A DNA stretch of 64,000 nucleotides, taken from positions 186,001 to 250,000 of the forward strand of contig JAWPMT010000004.1 in NCBI GenBank assembly GCA_033344775.1. The letters run 5' to 3'. A program made the translations under genes and the position numbers. This document shows positions 1-8,240 of the stretch, piece after piece (positions within the stretch are counted from its first letter, which is position 1; every line of letters starts with the position of its first letter). The notes under the pieces are model-generated. The model saw nothing but the letters and a program-made list of their open reading frames with translations. It did no database searches and had not been told where the DNA came from. This DNA comes from Cytophagales bacterium (GTDB taxonomy: Bacteria > Bacteroidota > Bacteroidia > Cytophagales > Cyclobacteriaceae).

Positions 1-776
1 TTGGCAGGATCGATCGAATTGGCTCAACGAATACATCCATCACGATGGTGAATTTTTGGCCGGATGTGACCCTGGATAATTACATCAACCTGAAACAGCG
101 GGTAGAAAACAAGATGCTGATCAGCAACATGGCCAGCACAGGTGACGACAATATTCTGAATACAGAAGAACAGGACCTTGAATACCGAAAAATACAACTT
201 CAACGGCTGAAGGAGGAGGTGATTGATCTGGAAGACCTGAGAGAGGGTATCAGCATTACGGACCTGGGCCTAAATGATTTTCGGGTGGACTTATCCAACA
301 TGATCAAGACCTACGGCGAACTCAAAAACATACCCGAAGGGCTACATGCGGCTGTCAAGGCCAGTGCCGAACTGGAGCGTGGTGTCATATTCGTCCTCAA
401 AAATGTAAACCCAAATGTCAACATCAATAAACTTAACCGGCTTCACCCCTTCTATTTGGTCTACGTCAAAATGAACGGCGAACTGGTGTTGAACCATGTA
501 GAATCCAAGAAAATACTGGACGCAATGCGCATGAGCGCTAAAGGGCAAACGACTCCTATTGAGGACATTTGCAAGGCCATTGCAGAGGAAACCGATGAAT
601 ATCATCAAATGGATGAATACTCGGGTCTTCTGAAACAAAGCATTGGCACCATCTTACAAAAGGAAGAAGAAAAGGAAGTCATGAGCCTTTTCAAAGCCGG
701 CGGTACCACAGCTCTGGGAGAAAAGTTCAATGGCATTGAAGACTTTAAGCTGGTTACTTTCTTAATTGTTCGTTGA
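1..776 (+). CDS. SNF2/SF2-type helicase, C-terminal part (5' end outside window)
   Basis: The reading frame is already open at base 3 and codes GRIDRIGS before the first ATG at 45, so the gene begins upstream of the window. GRIDRIGS matches superfamily 2 helicase motif VI (QxxGRxxRxG), with the arginine finger that completes the ATPase site. About 240 residues follow: a helical, charged stretch (residues 30-75 from the first ATG) and an alpha/beta region typical of C-terminal extensions of SNF2-like helicases in DNA-modification and defence clusters. The stop overlaps the start of the DUF4391 gene (TGATG), so the two are translationally coupled. The ATPase motifs I-V are not visible. Identity as a helicase is firm; its system is inferred from the neighbour. 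Confidence 0.78.
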   Translation, partial: GRIDRIGSTNTSITMVNFWPDVTLDNYINLKQRVENKMLISNMASTGDDNILNTEEQDLEYRKIQLQRLKEEVIDLEDLREGISITDLGLNDFRVDLSNMIKTYGELKNIPEGLHAAVKASAELERGVIFVLKNVNPNVNINKLNRLHPFYLVYVKMNGELVLNHVESKKILDAMRMSAKGQTTPIEDICKAIAEETDEYHQMDEYSGLLKQSIGTILQKEEEKEVMSLFKAGGTTALGEKFNGIEDFKLVTFLIVR

Positions 777-1423
777 TGGCATTCTTCAACCTTCCCGACC
801 GAACTAAAGTAGGCAGAGTGGTTCCCAAGAATGCTTTTGATGCATACACCAATAGCAAACAGAAAAAGCTTTTCACCGACCTGATCAAACGGATCACCTG
901 GACCCATAAACTCTCTCAGGAAACGGTGAATCTCAGGGCTATGGAGGTTCACGAAATTCAGCTATTTAAAATAGAACTCAAAGAGCAGTCAGAGATCAAA
1001 ACAGTGCTCGAAGTTATCAACAAAGCCATCCCCTATCACATTGTATTTTGGGTAGAATATAATCAGGAGGTATTTATCTCCACTTCTCCGAAACACCCTC
1101 ACCCTACCAACGACAACATAGCGGTCATTGACTGGACGTTTACTTCAAGCTGGTTTCAAGTACACGAAATCAACTACGAATTCATTCTCAAAGAGAGTCT
1201 CGATGCAGTCTATAAAGATTTCTGCATTCAATTGACAGGCAAGCCTCAACTATATGGCAGGTCCTTTGACAATATTCTGAAAAATGAACAAGATATTCAC
1301 CGCTTGAAAAAGGCCATATCGGACCTCAAATCGGCCATATCCAAGAGTAAACAATTCAATGAAAAGGTAGAGATGAATATTAGATTGAAGGGATTGGAGG
1401 AAGCAATAAGTAAGCTGGATTAG
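776..1423 (+). CDS. DUF4391 family protein
   Basis: A 215-residue protein starting at the ATG at 776 inside the helicase stop (TGATG); the TTG at 773 adds only one residue and is less likely. The sequence has the DUF4391 pattern: an N-terminal FNLPDRTKVGRVVPKN stretch, a central region on inability or ability to interact with a partner (YHIVFWVEYN, VFISTSPKH), a W-x-F/W segment, and a C-terminal coiled-coil tail (about 165-215) rich in K, E and L. Family members are usually encoded next to a helicase and a DNA methyltransferase in type III restriction-like clusters; their biochemical role is unknown to me. No methyltransferase is in the window, so if present it lies upstream. It is the last gene of that operon, as the next gene is on the other strand. 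Confidence 0.75.
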   Translation: MAFFNLPDRTKVGRVVPKNAFDAYTNSKQKKLFTDLIKRITWTHKLSQETVNLRAMEVHEIQLFKIELKEQSEIKTVLEVINKAIPYHIVFWVEYNQEVFISTSPKHPHPTNDNIAVIDWTFTSSWFQVHEINYEFILKESLDAVYKDFCIQLTGKPQLYGRSFDNILKNEQDIHRLKKAISDLKSAISKSKQFNEKVEMNIRLKGLEEAISKLD

Positions 1424-1469
1424 AGGAAAAATCCATAGCTCCCTATATTACAAAGACTTTTTTAATTAA

Positions 1470-1898
1470 TTATCTCATTGCTTGCAAATACCTCACAATT
1501 GCGGGTACTGCAGGACTAAAGATTTTATTCGGTGGCTGATTCCAGTTGTAAGGATAAGTTCCTAAAACATATCGGCTGGTCATTTCTCTCTCATTTTCAG
1601 GGACGGCAGAAATCCGCTGCATCACTGCTTCCCAATGCACTTTGTCAATTTTCCCGATTGAGCCTCTGGAATTCCTCATCATGATCAGACCATTTTCTAT
1701 CCAAATGGCAAAGGAAGACCTGTTACCAAGAGTAGGCACTTGAACTTCCGTAATACCAATCATGGAGCGGGCTTCTTCGTATGGAATAGGTTGTATCATG
1801 GACAAGTGTATTATTTGAGAATTTAAGATAGTACTTCTACGCATTAACCTTAGGCCTAGTGCGTCCAAATCTCCCCAATCATCAAACCTATAAGTCAC
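1470..1898 (-). CDS. Hypothetical protein, possibly a gene remnant
   Basis: I do not recognise this 142-residue protein. It has no signal peptide, membrane segment or clear motif; it is mixed alpha/beta with a WIENGLIMMRN segment. The longest frame starts with GTG at 1898, inside a sequence (GTAGAGTGAC) that elsewhere flanks nuclease remnants, so this start is doubtful. An ATG at 1799 (MIQPIPYEEA) would give about 110 residues. It faces the DUF4391 gene tail to tail with a short gap. It may be a real small gene or a fragment of a larger decayed gene; no partner gene helps to decide. Confidence 0.4.
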   Translation of the reverse strand: MTYRFDDWGDLDALGLRLMRRSTILNSQIIHLSMIQPIPYEEARSMIGITEVQVPTLGNRSSFAIWIENGLIMMRNSRGSIGKIDKVHWEAVMQRISAVPENEREMTSRYVLGTYPYNWNQPPNKIFSPAVPAIVRYLQAMR

Positions 1899-1937
1899 TC
1901 TACAGCTTTCCTAAAAGACCTCAATATTGGATGATGC

Positions 1938-1979
1938 TCATTCGCTCCCCTTTAGGGGGCTAGGGGGTAAAGCGAATGA
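1938..1979. repeat. Inverted repeat TCATTCGCT...AGCGAATGA with inner hairpin
   Basis: A perfect 9-bp inverted repeat (1938-1946 with 1971-1979) encloses CCCCTTTAGGGG, a second hairpin. The same outer arms and the CCTTTAGGG core recur at 2781-2861. It abuts the stop codon of the RadC-like remnant, so it could also stop transcription, but there is no clear T-run. Confidence 0.55.
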
Positions 1980-2298
1980 TCACAACTTCCTAATCTCCCC
2001 TACTCTCAACCCCGTGTATTTCTTGATGGTCTCCACATCTATCCCATCCTTCTTCATCTTCTTTGCTGTTCTGATTTTCCCTTCTTCAATTGCTTTGGTG
2101 CGCTCCGCATCTACTTTAAACTGCTGGAGGAGTTGTTCTTCTTTGCTGAGGATCTTGTAGCTGTCGCTCGCACGGATCTGGGCCATGAGGCCTGAGTTTT
2201 CGAAGCTGAGGTGGGCATCTTCAGAGATGATGAGGTGGTCGGCTACTTCGATGTTGAGGATTTGGCCGGCTTTGTATTGGTGGTCGTCTTCGAAGGGC
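1980..2298 (-). pseudogene. RadC-like (JAB domain) fragment with nuclease-type C-terminal tail
   Basis: Reading the minus strand from about 2298 down to the TAA at 1980 gives a continuous frame beginning with KAGQILNIEVADHLIIS, which matches the end of the RadC/JAB domain (AGxxLxIxVxDHLII), then HLSFENSGLM. After this comes a helical tail ending IKKYTGLRVGEIRKL, which resembles the C-terminal tails of Rpn/PD-(D/E)XK nuclease-transposase proteins. The upstream part of RadC, including the HxHPSG metal site, is absent: frame and similarity stop near 2298. The ATG at 2186 lies inside this frame, so a 68-residue product from there would be only the tail. I read it as a degraded chimera rather than a working gene. 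Confidence 0.55.
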
Positions 2299-2587
2299 TA
2301 TCAATGACAGATTGCAGATCTATTCGATGAATACAGCATGAAGCGCGAGAAAGAGATACCGGATATTTTTAGGCATCCTGTGGATTTTATGCCAAAAAAT
2401 TCAGGTATGACGCGCTTTTTTTAGTCTGTCATTTCCGTTTTGTGTTTTTTGGGAAACCGAAAATTATCCACTCAGACTGACACCAAAAATAAAGGCTAAT
2501 GATCACCCTGAGCCTGCCTCGTCCGAAGGCTGGGCTCTCGAAGGGTGGGGGTTGGACTGTCATTACCGGTAAATATACTTTTTTAAA

Positions 2588-2760
2588 CGTCATTCCGGTT
2601 GGAACGAAGTGAAGTACCGCCAGGCGGCCCTGCGGAATCTCACAGAAAGAAAGACCAGCTATCAAACCTTGAGATTCCCCTGCGATCAATGAATACCCAG
2701 TTCATTTGGAATGTATTTTGTGATCCCTGCCTCGTTCCGGCAGGCGGGCGGGGAATGACG
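2588..2760. repeat. Long palindromic intergenic repeat, copy 1
   Basis: Starts CGTCATTCCGG and ends GGGAATGACG, with an inner pair GCGGAATCTCAC / TTGAGATTCC. The left 91 bases differ at only three positions from those of the copy at 5403-5523. The right part continues into a GATCCCTGCC...GGGAATGAC segment also seen at about 20420-20460. Confidence 0.8.
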
Positions 2761-2780
2761 GTTCAATATTTTGGCACTTA

Positions 2781-2861
2781 TCATTCGCCACCTTTAGGGT
2801 TGGGTGATCCGGCATTCCGGCGGCCGGCGTTCCGGCGGCCGGCGTTCCGGTAAAGCGAATG
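2781..2861. repeat. TCATTCGC...GCGAATG inverted repeat with 15-bp GC-rich tandem units
   Basis: The arms match the inverted repeat at 1938-1979. Inside, the unit CGTTCCGGCGGCCGG (first copy CATTCCGGCGGCCGG) is repeated two and a half times at about 2813-2850. There is no coding potential beyond repeat-derived frames. Confidence 0.55.
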
Positions 2862-2871
2862 TATCGCTTCA

Positions 2872-2975
2872 CCTCATCGTATAGAGGCTACCGCGGTTAA
2901 TGAAATTGGATTAAAAATGTTAAACAATGAAATAACCTCGCTTGCTTCGCTGCGAAGCGGGCAGTGACGATGAGG
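2872..2975. repeat. CCTCATCGT...ACGATGAGG palindromic repeat, copy 1
   Basis: 9-bp terminal inverted repeats CCTCATCGT (2872-2880) and ACGATGAGG (2967-2975). A second copy with the same arms and the shared CTxCCGCG and GCAGTGACGATGAGG edges is at 12672-12731. The inner 45 bases differ, so the copies look like deletion variants of one element. Confidence 0.6.
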
Positions 2976-3007
2976 AAGGTAGGGGTTGGGGTGGTTTACA
3001 ACTTCTT

Positions 3008-3022
3008 AAAAGACCTTATAGG
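3008..3022. repeat. AAAAGACCTTATAGG short repeat, copy 1
   Basis: This 15-base word is repeated exactly at 11032-11046 and 12451-12465, and in degraded form at about 1911-1920 and 21684-21693. At 11032 it lies just 3' of a decayed nuclease-tail coding remnant, so it may mark the 3' flank of a former mobile gene. The rest of the 2976-3204 gap holds nothing else I can name. Confidence 0.5.
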
Positions 3023-3204
3023 TATGTATAGATTGGAGTGACGAAGATATTCCCATTGAGTCCTACCCTTCAGCTTTCCCTCAGACCCTATCGGATTAAG
3101 TTTTATCCACGCTCTTTAAGGCCGAGTGATTGCTACATGGTAATAGCCGAATACCTTAACATACCATCATTTTCTAACCGTGTATGGTAGGATCATGTAC
3201 TTGC

Positions 3205-5148
3205 TTAAGGTGTTTCAAAATCACTAACATCATGTAATAGAATCACATCATGATTCGACCTATTGAAAGCATTAGTCCCACAAATAGCTATTACTTGATC
3301 ATTTTTGCTGATAGACATGATTCGATCACGGTAATTAGAATCAGCAAATTGACATGGTATCTTCCCCGTCAATGAAAAAGAATGATAATCAAGTTGATAT
3401 AAAAATCCCTTTTCAATAAAATTTCCGTTGATCGCATAGACAAATCCAGTACCGTGATCGGGCAAAAGCTCACTTATCCTTTCCCGGTCATCAATTATCC
3501 ACTCTCCTAGAATATTCAAGAAGTTTAAGGGGTCAATCGCAAATCCGCGAAAAGGTCGTAACAATTTTTCCCCGTCATAGCCTATGCTCAAAACGGAAGA
3601 GGTGCCAATTTCGGGACGATCAGTCTCCGACAACAAAATGGTATCCTGCGCTATTTCATAGCGATGGAGGGTTGCCGGACTAATGCCCTTTGAAGTTGTA
3701 AATAACCATTTATCAGTCGGACTAGTCGCCAGAAAATCCAATTCCCTACTATTAATTAAAAATGAAAATTGTTCTGTTTCTAAATTCAGTGAATAAAGTG
3801 CTCGCTCTCGACCAATTGCTCTTGTCGCTACGAATAAACGGTTAGCAGGACTACTATACACCAAAGGTCCACCACCAGCGTTTGGATCGAACTCAATGGA
3901 CCGAATAGAATAATCTGACAAGTCCACCACAAGTAATGACCCTGAAAACTCACCGGTGATATATGCTCGGTTGAGTGAACTCACCACTTCAATACCGACT
4001 GGATTTTGTATTCCCAGAGGTACACTCCGAATGACGCTTTTTGTGGTTGCATCGATCACCAACATGGCATTTGCTCCATTGTCCAATGCATAAAACCGAT
4101 CATCGGTAGAGGTAATATCAGTAATAGAACCTTGTGCAAATATTCCAGCAGGAATGTGTACAGGAACTCGGGCGGAATCTGATCCTCCATGAACATCAAA
4201 TATCCAAACTTCCAAATCATGATCTCCACTTACAGCTTCTTCCCAGATAAGGTCATATTGAAACCTTCCTTCCTCTGATACATCCAAAAGCGCCTCCCCA
4301 AGTCTTAACTCCATTCGATCGAGGGTTTCATTTCCGTCTTCATCCGAAAAATCCACCATGATCTGCAATGCCTCTCCTGGAACATACGCCAAATCCGTAG
4401 GGTCATAAAGTTGATCGTTCTCATTTTTTAACCGAATCACATCAATTACCGGCGGTGTATTTTGCTGAACAACAACTTCCACCTCATCTATAGAATTAAA
4501 GGGCACATCATTTATATCATTAAGTGTAGCACGAAATGAAAATTCTCCAGCATCCGAAGCCACCCAAATTGCTTCTTGATCCGGGTCATCAAATGTGGCC
4601 AAGACTTCATCATCTCTATAGTAGGTAACACTTTCTAGATCAAAAGAAGCCATGGAGCCAAAAGTTCTTAAGCCCAGTTTAACGGTATCTCCAATGATCG
4701 TCGGACGCGAGAAACCACCAGGAAATATCCTTTGAATACTGAACCTAAATTCGGTAGGGTCCACAGTTAGCACTTTAATGCTGGATCTCCCTTGTTCTTG
4801 TCCGTTTGTATTTGCTAAAAGTCTTAAATTATAATCTCCGGGCCCCAGGGTCTTGACATAATGAAGAAAAGTATTTCCAGTATCCGACGCCAATAAATCA
4901 TCGTTAGCGAAAAGTTCTATGGTTGTCAATCCTTGATCCCCAGGAGCAAACTCCCCAGTTATCAGGATGGAATCACCATAATTCATGCGCAGCGAATCTT
5001 GTTCAAAACCCCAAACAACCATGGGTAAAGGTTCGTCCTGATTACATGAATCAAAGAGAAGAATTAAAGAAATGCACAAAATGAAACCATTGAAATATTT
5101 GATTCCGCCTCCTACTATCTGTTGTTTGAATACCGTTGTTTTATTCAT
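3205..5148 (-). CDS. Surface lipoprotein with Ig-like N-terminus and YVTN-type beta-propeller
   Basis: I place the start at the ATG at 5148 because GGAGGAA, a strong ribosome binding site, lies just upstream; the longer frame to 5238 has no such support. The product is 647 residues with a signal peptide ending in the lipobox LLFDSC (Cys 35), so it should be lipidated and exported. Residues about 40-340 contain three Ig/cadherin-like beta-sandwich segments (one with FSDEDGNETLDRMEL, typical of Ca-binding loops). Residues about 345-647 form a beta-propeller with repeats such as MLVIDATTKSVIRSV and LLVVDLSDYSIRSIEF, as in YVTN proteins. It stands alone between repeat clusters. Function is unknown; binding of a glycan or protein partner is a guess. 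Confidence 0.75.
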   Translation of the reverse strand: MNKTTVFKQQIVGGGIKYFNGFILCISLILLFDSCNQDEPLPMVVWGFEQDSLRMNYGDSILITGEFAPGDQGLTTIELFANDDLLASDTGNTFLHYVKTLGPGDYNLRLLANTNGQEQGRSSIKVLTVDPTEFRFSIQRIFPGGFSRPTIIGDTVKLGLRTFGSMASFDLESVTYYRDDEVLATFDDPDQEAIWVASDAGEFSFRATLNDINDVPFNSIDEVEVVVQQNTPPVIDVIRLKNENDQLYDPTDLAYVPGEALQIMVDFSDEDGNETLDRMELRLGEALLDVSEEGRFQYDLIWEEAVSGDHDLEVWIFDVHGGSDSARVPVHIPAGIFAQGSITDITSTDDRFYALDNGANAMLVIDATTKSVIRSVPLGIQNPVGIEVVSSLNRAYITGEFSGSLLVVDLSDYSIRSIEFDPNAGGGPLVYSSPANRLFVATRAIGRERALYSLNLETEQFSFLINSRELDFLATSPTDKWLFTTSKGISPATLHRYEIAQDTILLSETDRPEIGTSSVLSIGYDGEKLLRPFRGFAIDPLNFLNILGEWIIDDRERISELLPDHGTGFVYAINGNFIEKGFLYQLDYHSFSLTGKIPCQFADSNYRDRIMSISKNDQVIAICGTNAFNRSNHDVILLHDVSDFETP

Positions 5149-5402
5149 TAGTTCCTCCAAAAATAGAATAACTAGTACGGAAAACAATTTCAAAGCAAAA
5201 AATGGCTTAAATCCAGGTACTGCTACAATTGCGATCAAACGTAAAAATGCGATCTTTTATAAGTGAACTTGCCTCGCTAGCATCGATAAGAAGGGTGGAA
5301 GCACCCGCTGCATGATATCTACCAGCTGGGCAGGGTGTTGGATGTGGTCTGTGGAGCCTTAGGGAAGTTGGATGGTCATGGGGGTGAAAATATGCTTTTA
5401 TA

Positions 5403-5523
5403 CGTCATTCCGGTTGGAACGAAGTGGAGTACCGCCAGGCGGCCCTGCGGAATCTCACGGAAAGAAAGACCTGCTATCAAACCTTGAGATTCCGGCACTT
5501 CGTAAACTTCGGCCGGAATGACG
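5403..5523. repeat. Long palindromic intergenic repeat, copy 2
   Basis: 121 bp with intact ends CGTCATTCCGG and CCGGAATGACG and the inner pair GCGGAATCTC / GAGATTCCGGC. This is the most complete copy and best defines the element: two nested inverted repeats separated by about 30 bases. It lies directly before the 41-bp tandem array. The 130 bases on its left (5270-5400) hold no recognisable gene. Confidence 0.8.
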
Positions 5524-5536
5524 TCTTATTATTATG

Positions 5537-6072
5537 TCGATCTTCAAAACCGCTGTAGTACTCCAAACCAGAACATGTCACCGACCAAAACACTCGGAGT
5601 ACTCCGTGCAGGAACTTGTCTTGTTCCAAAATGAATGTGATGATGCTTGTAAGATGGTGTCGAGCTCTAAAACATCTGTAGAAGCCCAGGCTAGAACATA
5701 TCTCTTCTCAAAACAATCGTAGAACCCCGAAGCAAAGACGTGTCGACGTTCAAAACCGCAGTATTACTCCAAACCAGATCATGTTTCATTTCAAAACAAC
5801 TGTAAACCTCAGTGCAATATCTTGTCATCCTTCAAAATACTCGTAGAAGACCGAATTCAGAACATGTCGTGCTTAAAAACATCCGTAGAGGCCCTGGCTA
5901 GAACATATCGCCTTTCAAAACGATTGTAGTGTTTCCTGCAAGAATGCATTGCGCTTCAAAACAGAATTAGTCACTTAATTCAGTACATGACGAGCTTTAA
6001 TTCGATTGTAGTTCTCCTTATGAAGATGTGAGCTCCTATCCAAACAACTGTAGTCCTGCAGGCAAGGACATA
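5537..6072. repeat. Degenerate 41-42 bp tandem array, 13 units
   Basis: Cutting before each TC(G) gives 13 successive units starting at 5537, 5578, 5619, 5660, 5701, 5743, 5784, 5825, 5867, 5908, 5949, 5990 and 6031; lengths are 41 or 42. The common core is TTCAAAAC then 2-3 variable bases, CTGTAG, a variable part, and CAGAACATG. Units five apart are the most alike: 1 and 6 differ at 5 of 41 positions, 4 and 9 at 6 of 41, so a block of five units (206-207 bp) was duplicated. The period is not a multiple of three and stops occur in all frames, so it is not protein coding. Four helical turns are about 42 bp, so the AAAAC tracts fall on one DNA face. It ends about 140 bases before the DUF6261 gene. 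Confidence 0.85.
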
Positions 6073-6214
6073 TCGGGTGTTTAATAGAAAGTTATCGTAA
6101 TGCTGTAACCCTTCCCGTAAGTCCTCGTACATTATGGTATGTGGCGCAATAGTGCCGCACGAGACTACTAGTCCAAAACAATTATTCTTTAACAACTTTA
6201 AATTTTTACCATTC

Positions 6215-7009
6215 ATGTTAGAAAAACTGAGGACCAGTCTGCTTTTACCTGCGGAGCTAGCAGACACAACAACCAGATACAAACAAACACTCATCGATCA
6301 GGGCATCCTACCTGGCGAGACTGAACCTCCCGCAACCATAGAACCCTTTATTGAACGAATATTCACCTTACTGGATGAAGACCTGACACAAATGTCAACC
6401 GTACTCACTGCCGTGAGACAGAACCAATTGGTCACAGAACTAGCTAAAGCCGATGCGATCAGAGACGACTTGTTCATTGGATTCAGAGACCTGGTGGATG
6501 CCAGTAAGCGACGGCAACAGACAGAGATACAAGAGTCCTGGCAATTGGTATGGCCAGTAATCAAAAGTGCAGGAACTCGTCTATACACCTTGGGGTATGC
6601 AGCACAATCGGGTAGATTGGAAGCATTATTTGAGAAACTGGACCAGGCTGACTACCAAACAGCTATGACCACCCTCAATGCGACTACAATCTACGCTGAA
6701 TTGAAGCAAGCGCAATCAGACTTCATCACCATCCACGATCAACGACTTGCCGAGGATCTTACCAAACAATATCCGACGCTAAGAGATGCGAAAGCACAAA
6801 TGGTGAAGCACTTGAATGGCCTGCTGGAAGCCGTCGATATTCTGGGAGAAACGGAGACTGAAAACTATACGGCTGTAATCGATAAAATGAATGTGATTAC
6901 CAATAGCATCATGTCGACAGCAAGGGCCCGGAGAACTCGAAACACGGAAAGTAGCGAAGAGTTCTCTTCTACGAATACACCTGAAGAAACGGTATTAGCA
7001 GCATCTTAA
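6215..7009 (+). CDS. DUF6261 family helical protein
   Basis: 264 residues from the ATG at 6215; an in-frame ATG at 6134 would add 27 residues that look non-coding. The protein is almost wholly helical and charged, without signal peptide or membrane segments, and resembles the DUF6261 family common in Bacteroidota: an N-terminal LEKLRTSLLLPAEL segment, a long helix with RDDLFIGFRDLVDASKR, and LYTLGYAAQSGRLEALFEKL in the middle. The last 25 residues are a low-complexity S/T/E tail. The function of the family is unknown to me. The gene is isolated, follows the 41-bp array and ends with a clear terminator, so it is a single-gene transcript possibly influenced by the array. Confidence 0.65.
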   Translation: MLEKLRTSLLLPAELADTTTRYKQTLIDQGILPGETEPPATIEPFIERIFTLLDEDLTQMSTVLTAVRQNQLVTELAKADAIRDDLFIGFRDLVDASKRRQQTEIQESWQLVWPVIKSAGTRLYTLGYAAQSGRLEALFEKLDQADYQTAMTTLNATTIYAELKQAQSDFITIHDQRLAEDLTKQYPTLRDAKAQMVKHLNGLLEAVDILGETETENYTAVIDKMNVITNSIMSTARARRTRNTESSEEFSSTNTPEETVLAAS

Positions 7010-7091
7010 GGGAGCAACCAACGCTGTTAGGGTTCTCAACCGTTAACAGAGTGGGTATTAAAAGATTTCATTCTAGTCATTTTGGAAAAGG

Positions 7092-7115
7092 CACCCCGGT
7101 TTGGGGTGTTTTTTT
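7092..7115 (+). terminator. Rho-independent terminator of the DUF6261 gene
   Basis: Stem CACCCC (7092-7097) pairs with GGGGTG (7103-7108) around a 5-base loop and is followed by a run of T to 7115. It lies about 80 bases after the stop codon. Confidence 0.85.
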
Positions 7116-7238
7116 ATCAGTTCCCAATGCCACCGCCTCCCGGCGCTTTCTGGTGTTTTCACCTGCATGTTTTTTGAATTACCTACATTTCACTTCGCTA
7201 ATAACACCATAAACGGCTTCCAGGATTGTATTACCTAA

Positions 7239-7958
7239 TCAAATCAATACCGTCGACAACTCATCCAAATATTGGAGAGAAGAATTTCTTTCTTTCCTTT
7301 TTGAAACTTTCCTGTGGATAAGTCTTCTGGTATTTTCGATCTCCGTAGTAATAATGCCCTCAACCATACCGTTGTTATTATTATATCTATAAACATTAGT
7401 CCAAATAATCAAATCAATCAGCTTGGCCTGAATTTCACTATCCTCCGCCACCTTGTAGTTGGAATAGAGGTTGATGATTTCCCGATGAATTTGTGATCGG
7501 GCCTCCACATTGGCAATCAATGCTTCCAACACTTCACCCCATTCATGGTCTTCTGACATATTGTAAACTTTGTTCAGTTTATCTCCTAAATCATCTAGCC
7601 TACTGGTGAGTTCTTTAAAACTCCTGTCGATGTTAATATTGATCGAATCCGCTTTTGTATTGATATCTTTAGTGACTTTATCAATTTGGGCAGAAGTGGC
7701 TCCTAGCTTTTTCAATTCGACCACCACACGCTTCTGTAGCCGCTCATTCTGAGCTTTGTAGTACTTAATGTCGTCATCGAGTTCTGCAGTCAAATACCAG
7801 GCAAAAAGTGCCTGAATGATAACAAGTGAAATCGATACAGTTTTTGACTTTGTCGATGATTTAGCGATGATAGTGCTCATTACAGCCAGTATGGCAATCC
7901 CAATTATGAAGAAAAGCGCGCCCCAGTTTTCTACTATAAATTCAATAATTGTTTCCAT
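7239..7958 (-). CDS. Orphan membrane protein: two TM helices plus coiled coil
   Basis: 239 residues. Two hydrophobic helices at about 12-32 and 39-60 are followed by a cytoplasmic or periplasmic helical region. Residues about 62-135 are a strong coiled coil (heptads around DKVTKDINTKADSINI and LTSRLDDLGDKLNKV), then a globular helical part with SQIHREIINLYSNYK and a basic KVSKRKERN end. I recognise no family. It is transcribed away from the DUF6261 gene and precedes the LytTR pair by about 280 bases without overlap. The layout (2TM plus helical bundle) resembles small membrane effectors of defence systems, but nothing else supports that. Confidence 0.6.
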   Translation of the reverse strand: METIIEFIVENWGALFFIIGIAILAVMSTIIAKSSTKSKTVSISLVIIQALFAWYLTAELDDDIKYYKAQNERLQKRVVVELKKLGATSAQIDKVTKDINTKADSININIDRSFKELTSRLDDLGDKLNKVYNMSEDHEWGEVLEALIANVEARSQIHREIINLYSNYKVAEDSEIQAKLIDLIIWTNVYRYNNNNGMVEGIITTEIENTRRLIHRKVSKRKERNSSLQYLDELSTVLI

Positions 7959-8240
7959 GTCTTTGTATTAAGTGGTTAAGGTTTAAATGAATGTAATATG
8001 ATATTGCTACCGTGGTGTTCAATATACGACCCACCAAAACATGCAATAACCTTGTCTGACATTTGAAACCGAACTTTTAGCGACGAGGACTGAACCAATC
8101 GTGATCCAAAATTTTTAACCAAAAAGCCCCTTTAGGGCCATTTTTAATTGATTTTAGCTGTTTTAGTTTAATCTGGGTGCATACACAAATAGAAGAAGAA
8201 TAAGGCCAATTTGTAGGTTCGTACTTTTGTTACGAAAACC

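Noticed and set aside
2325-2424. Short plus-strand frame ending MPKNSGMTRFF
   Set aside because: It has protein-like composition (ADLFDEYSMKREKEIPDIF) but only about 35 codons, no start and no recognised family; it may be another remnant.
2599-2853. 84-codon frame over repeats
   Set aside because: It is made of the palindromic repeat and the GGCGGCCGG units, which explains the FRRPAFRRPAFR ending.
5270-5400. Possible gene remnant on the plus strand (HPLHDIYQLGRVLDVV frame)
   Set aside because: The frame is open for about 45 codons up to the repeat, but no family is recognised and no start codon or ribosome site supports it.
5534-5722. 62-codon open frame inside the tandem array
   Set aside because: The repeat unit is 41-42 bases, so any frame shifts from unit to unit, and the peptide has no consistent repeat. 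The frame is a chance opening.
5537-6072. CRISPR array
   Set aside because: Units vary throughout, the conserved words are short and there are no unique spacers of constant length between identical repeats. No cas genes are near.
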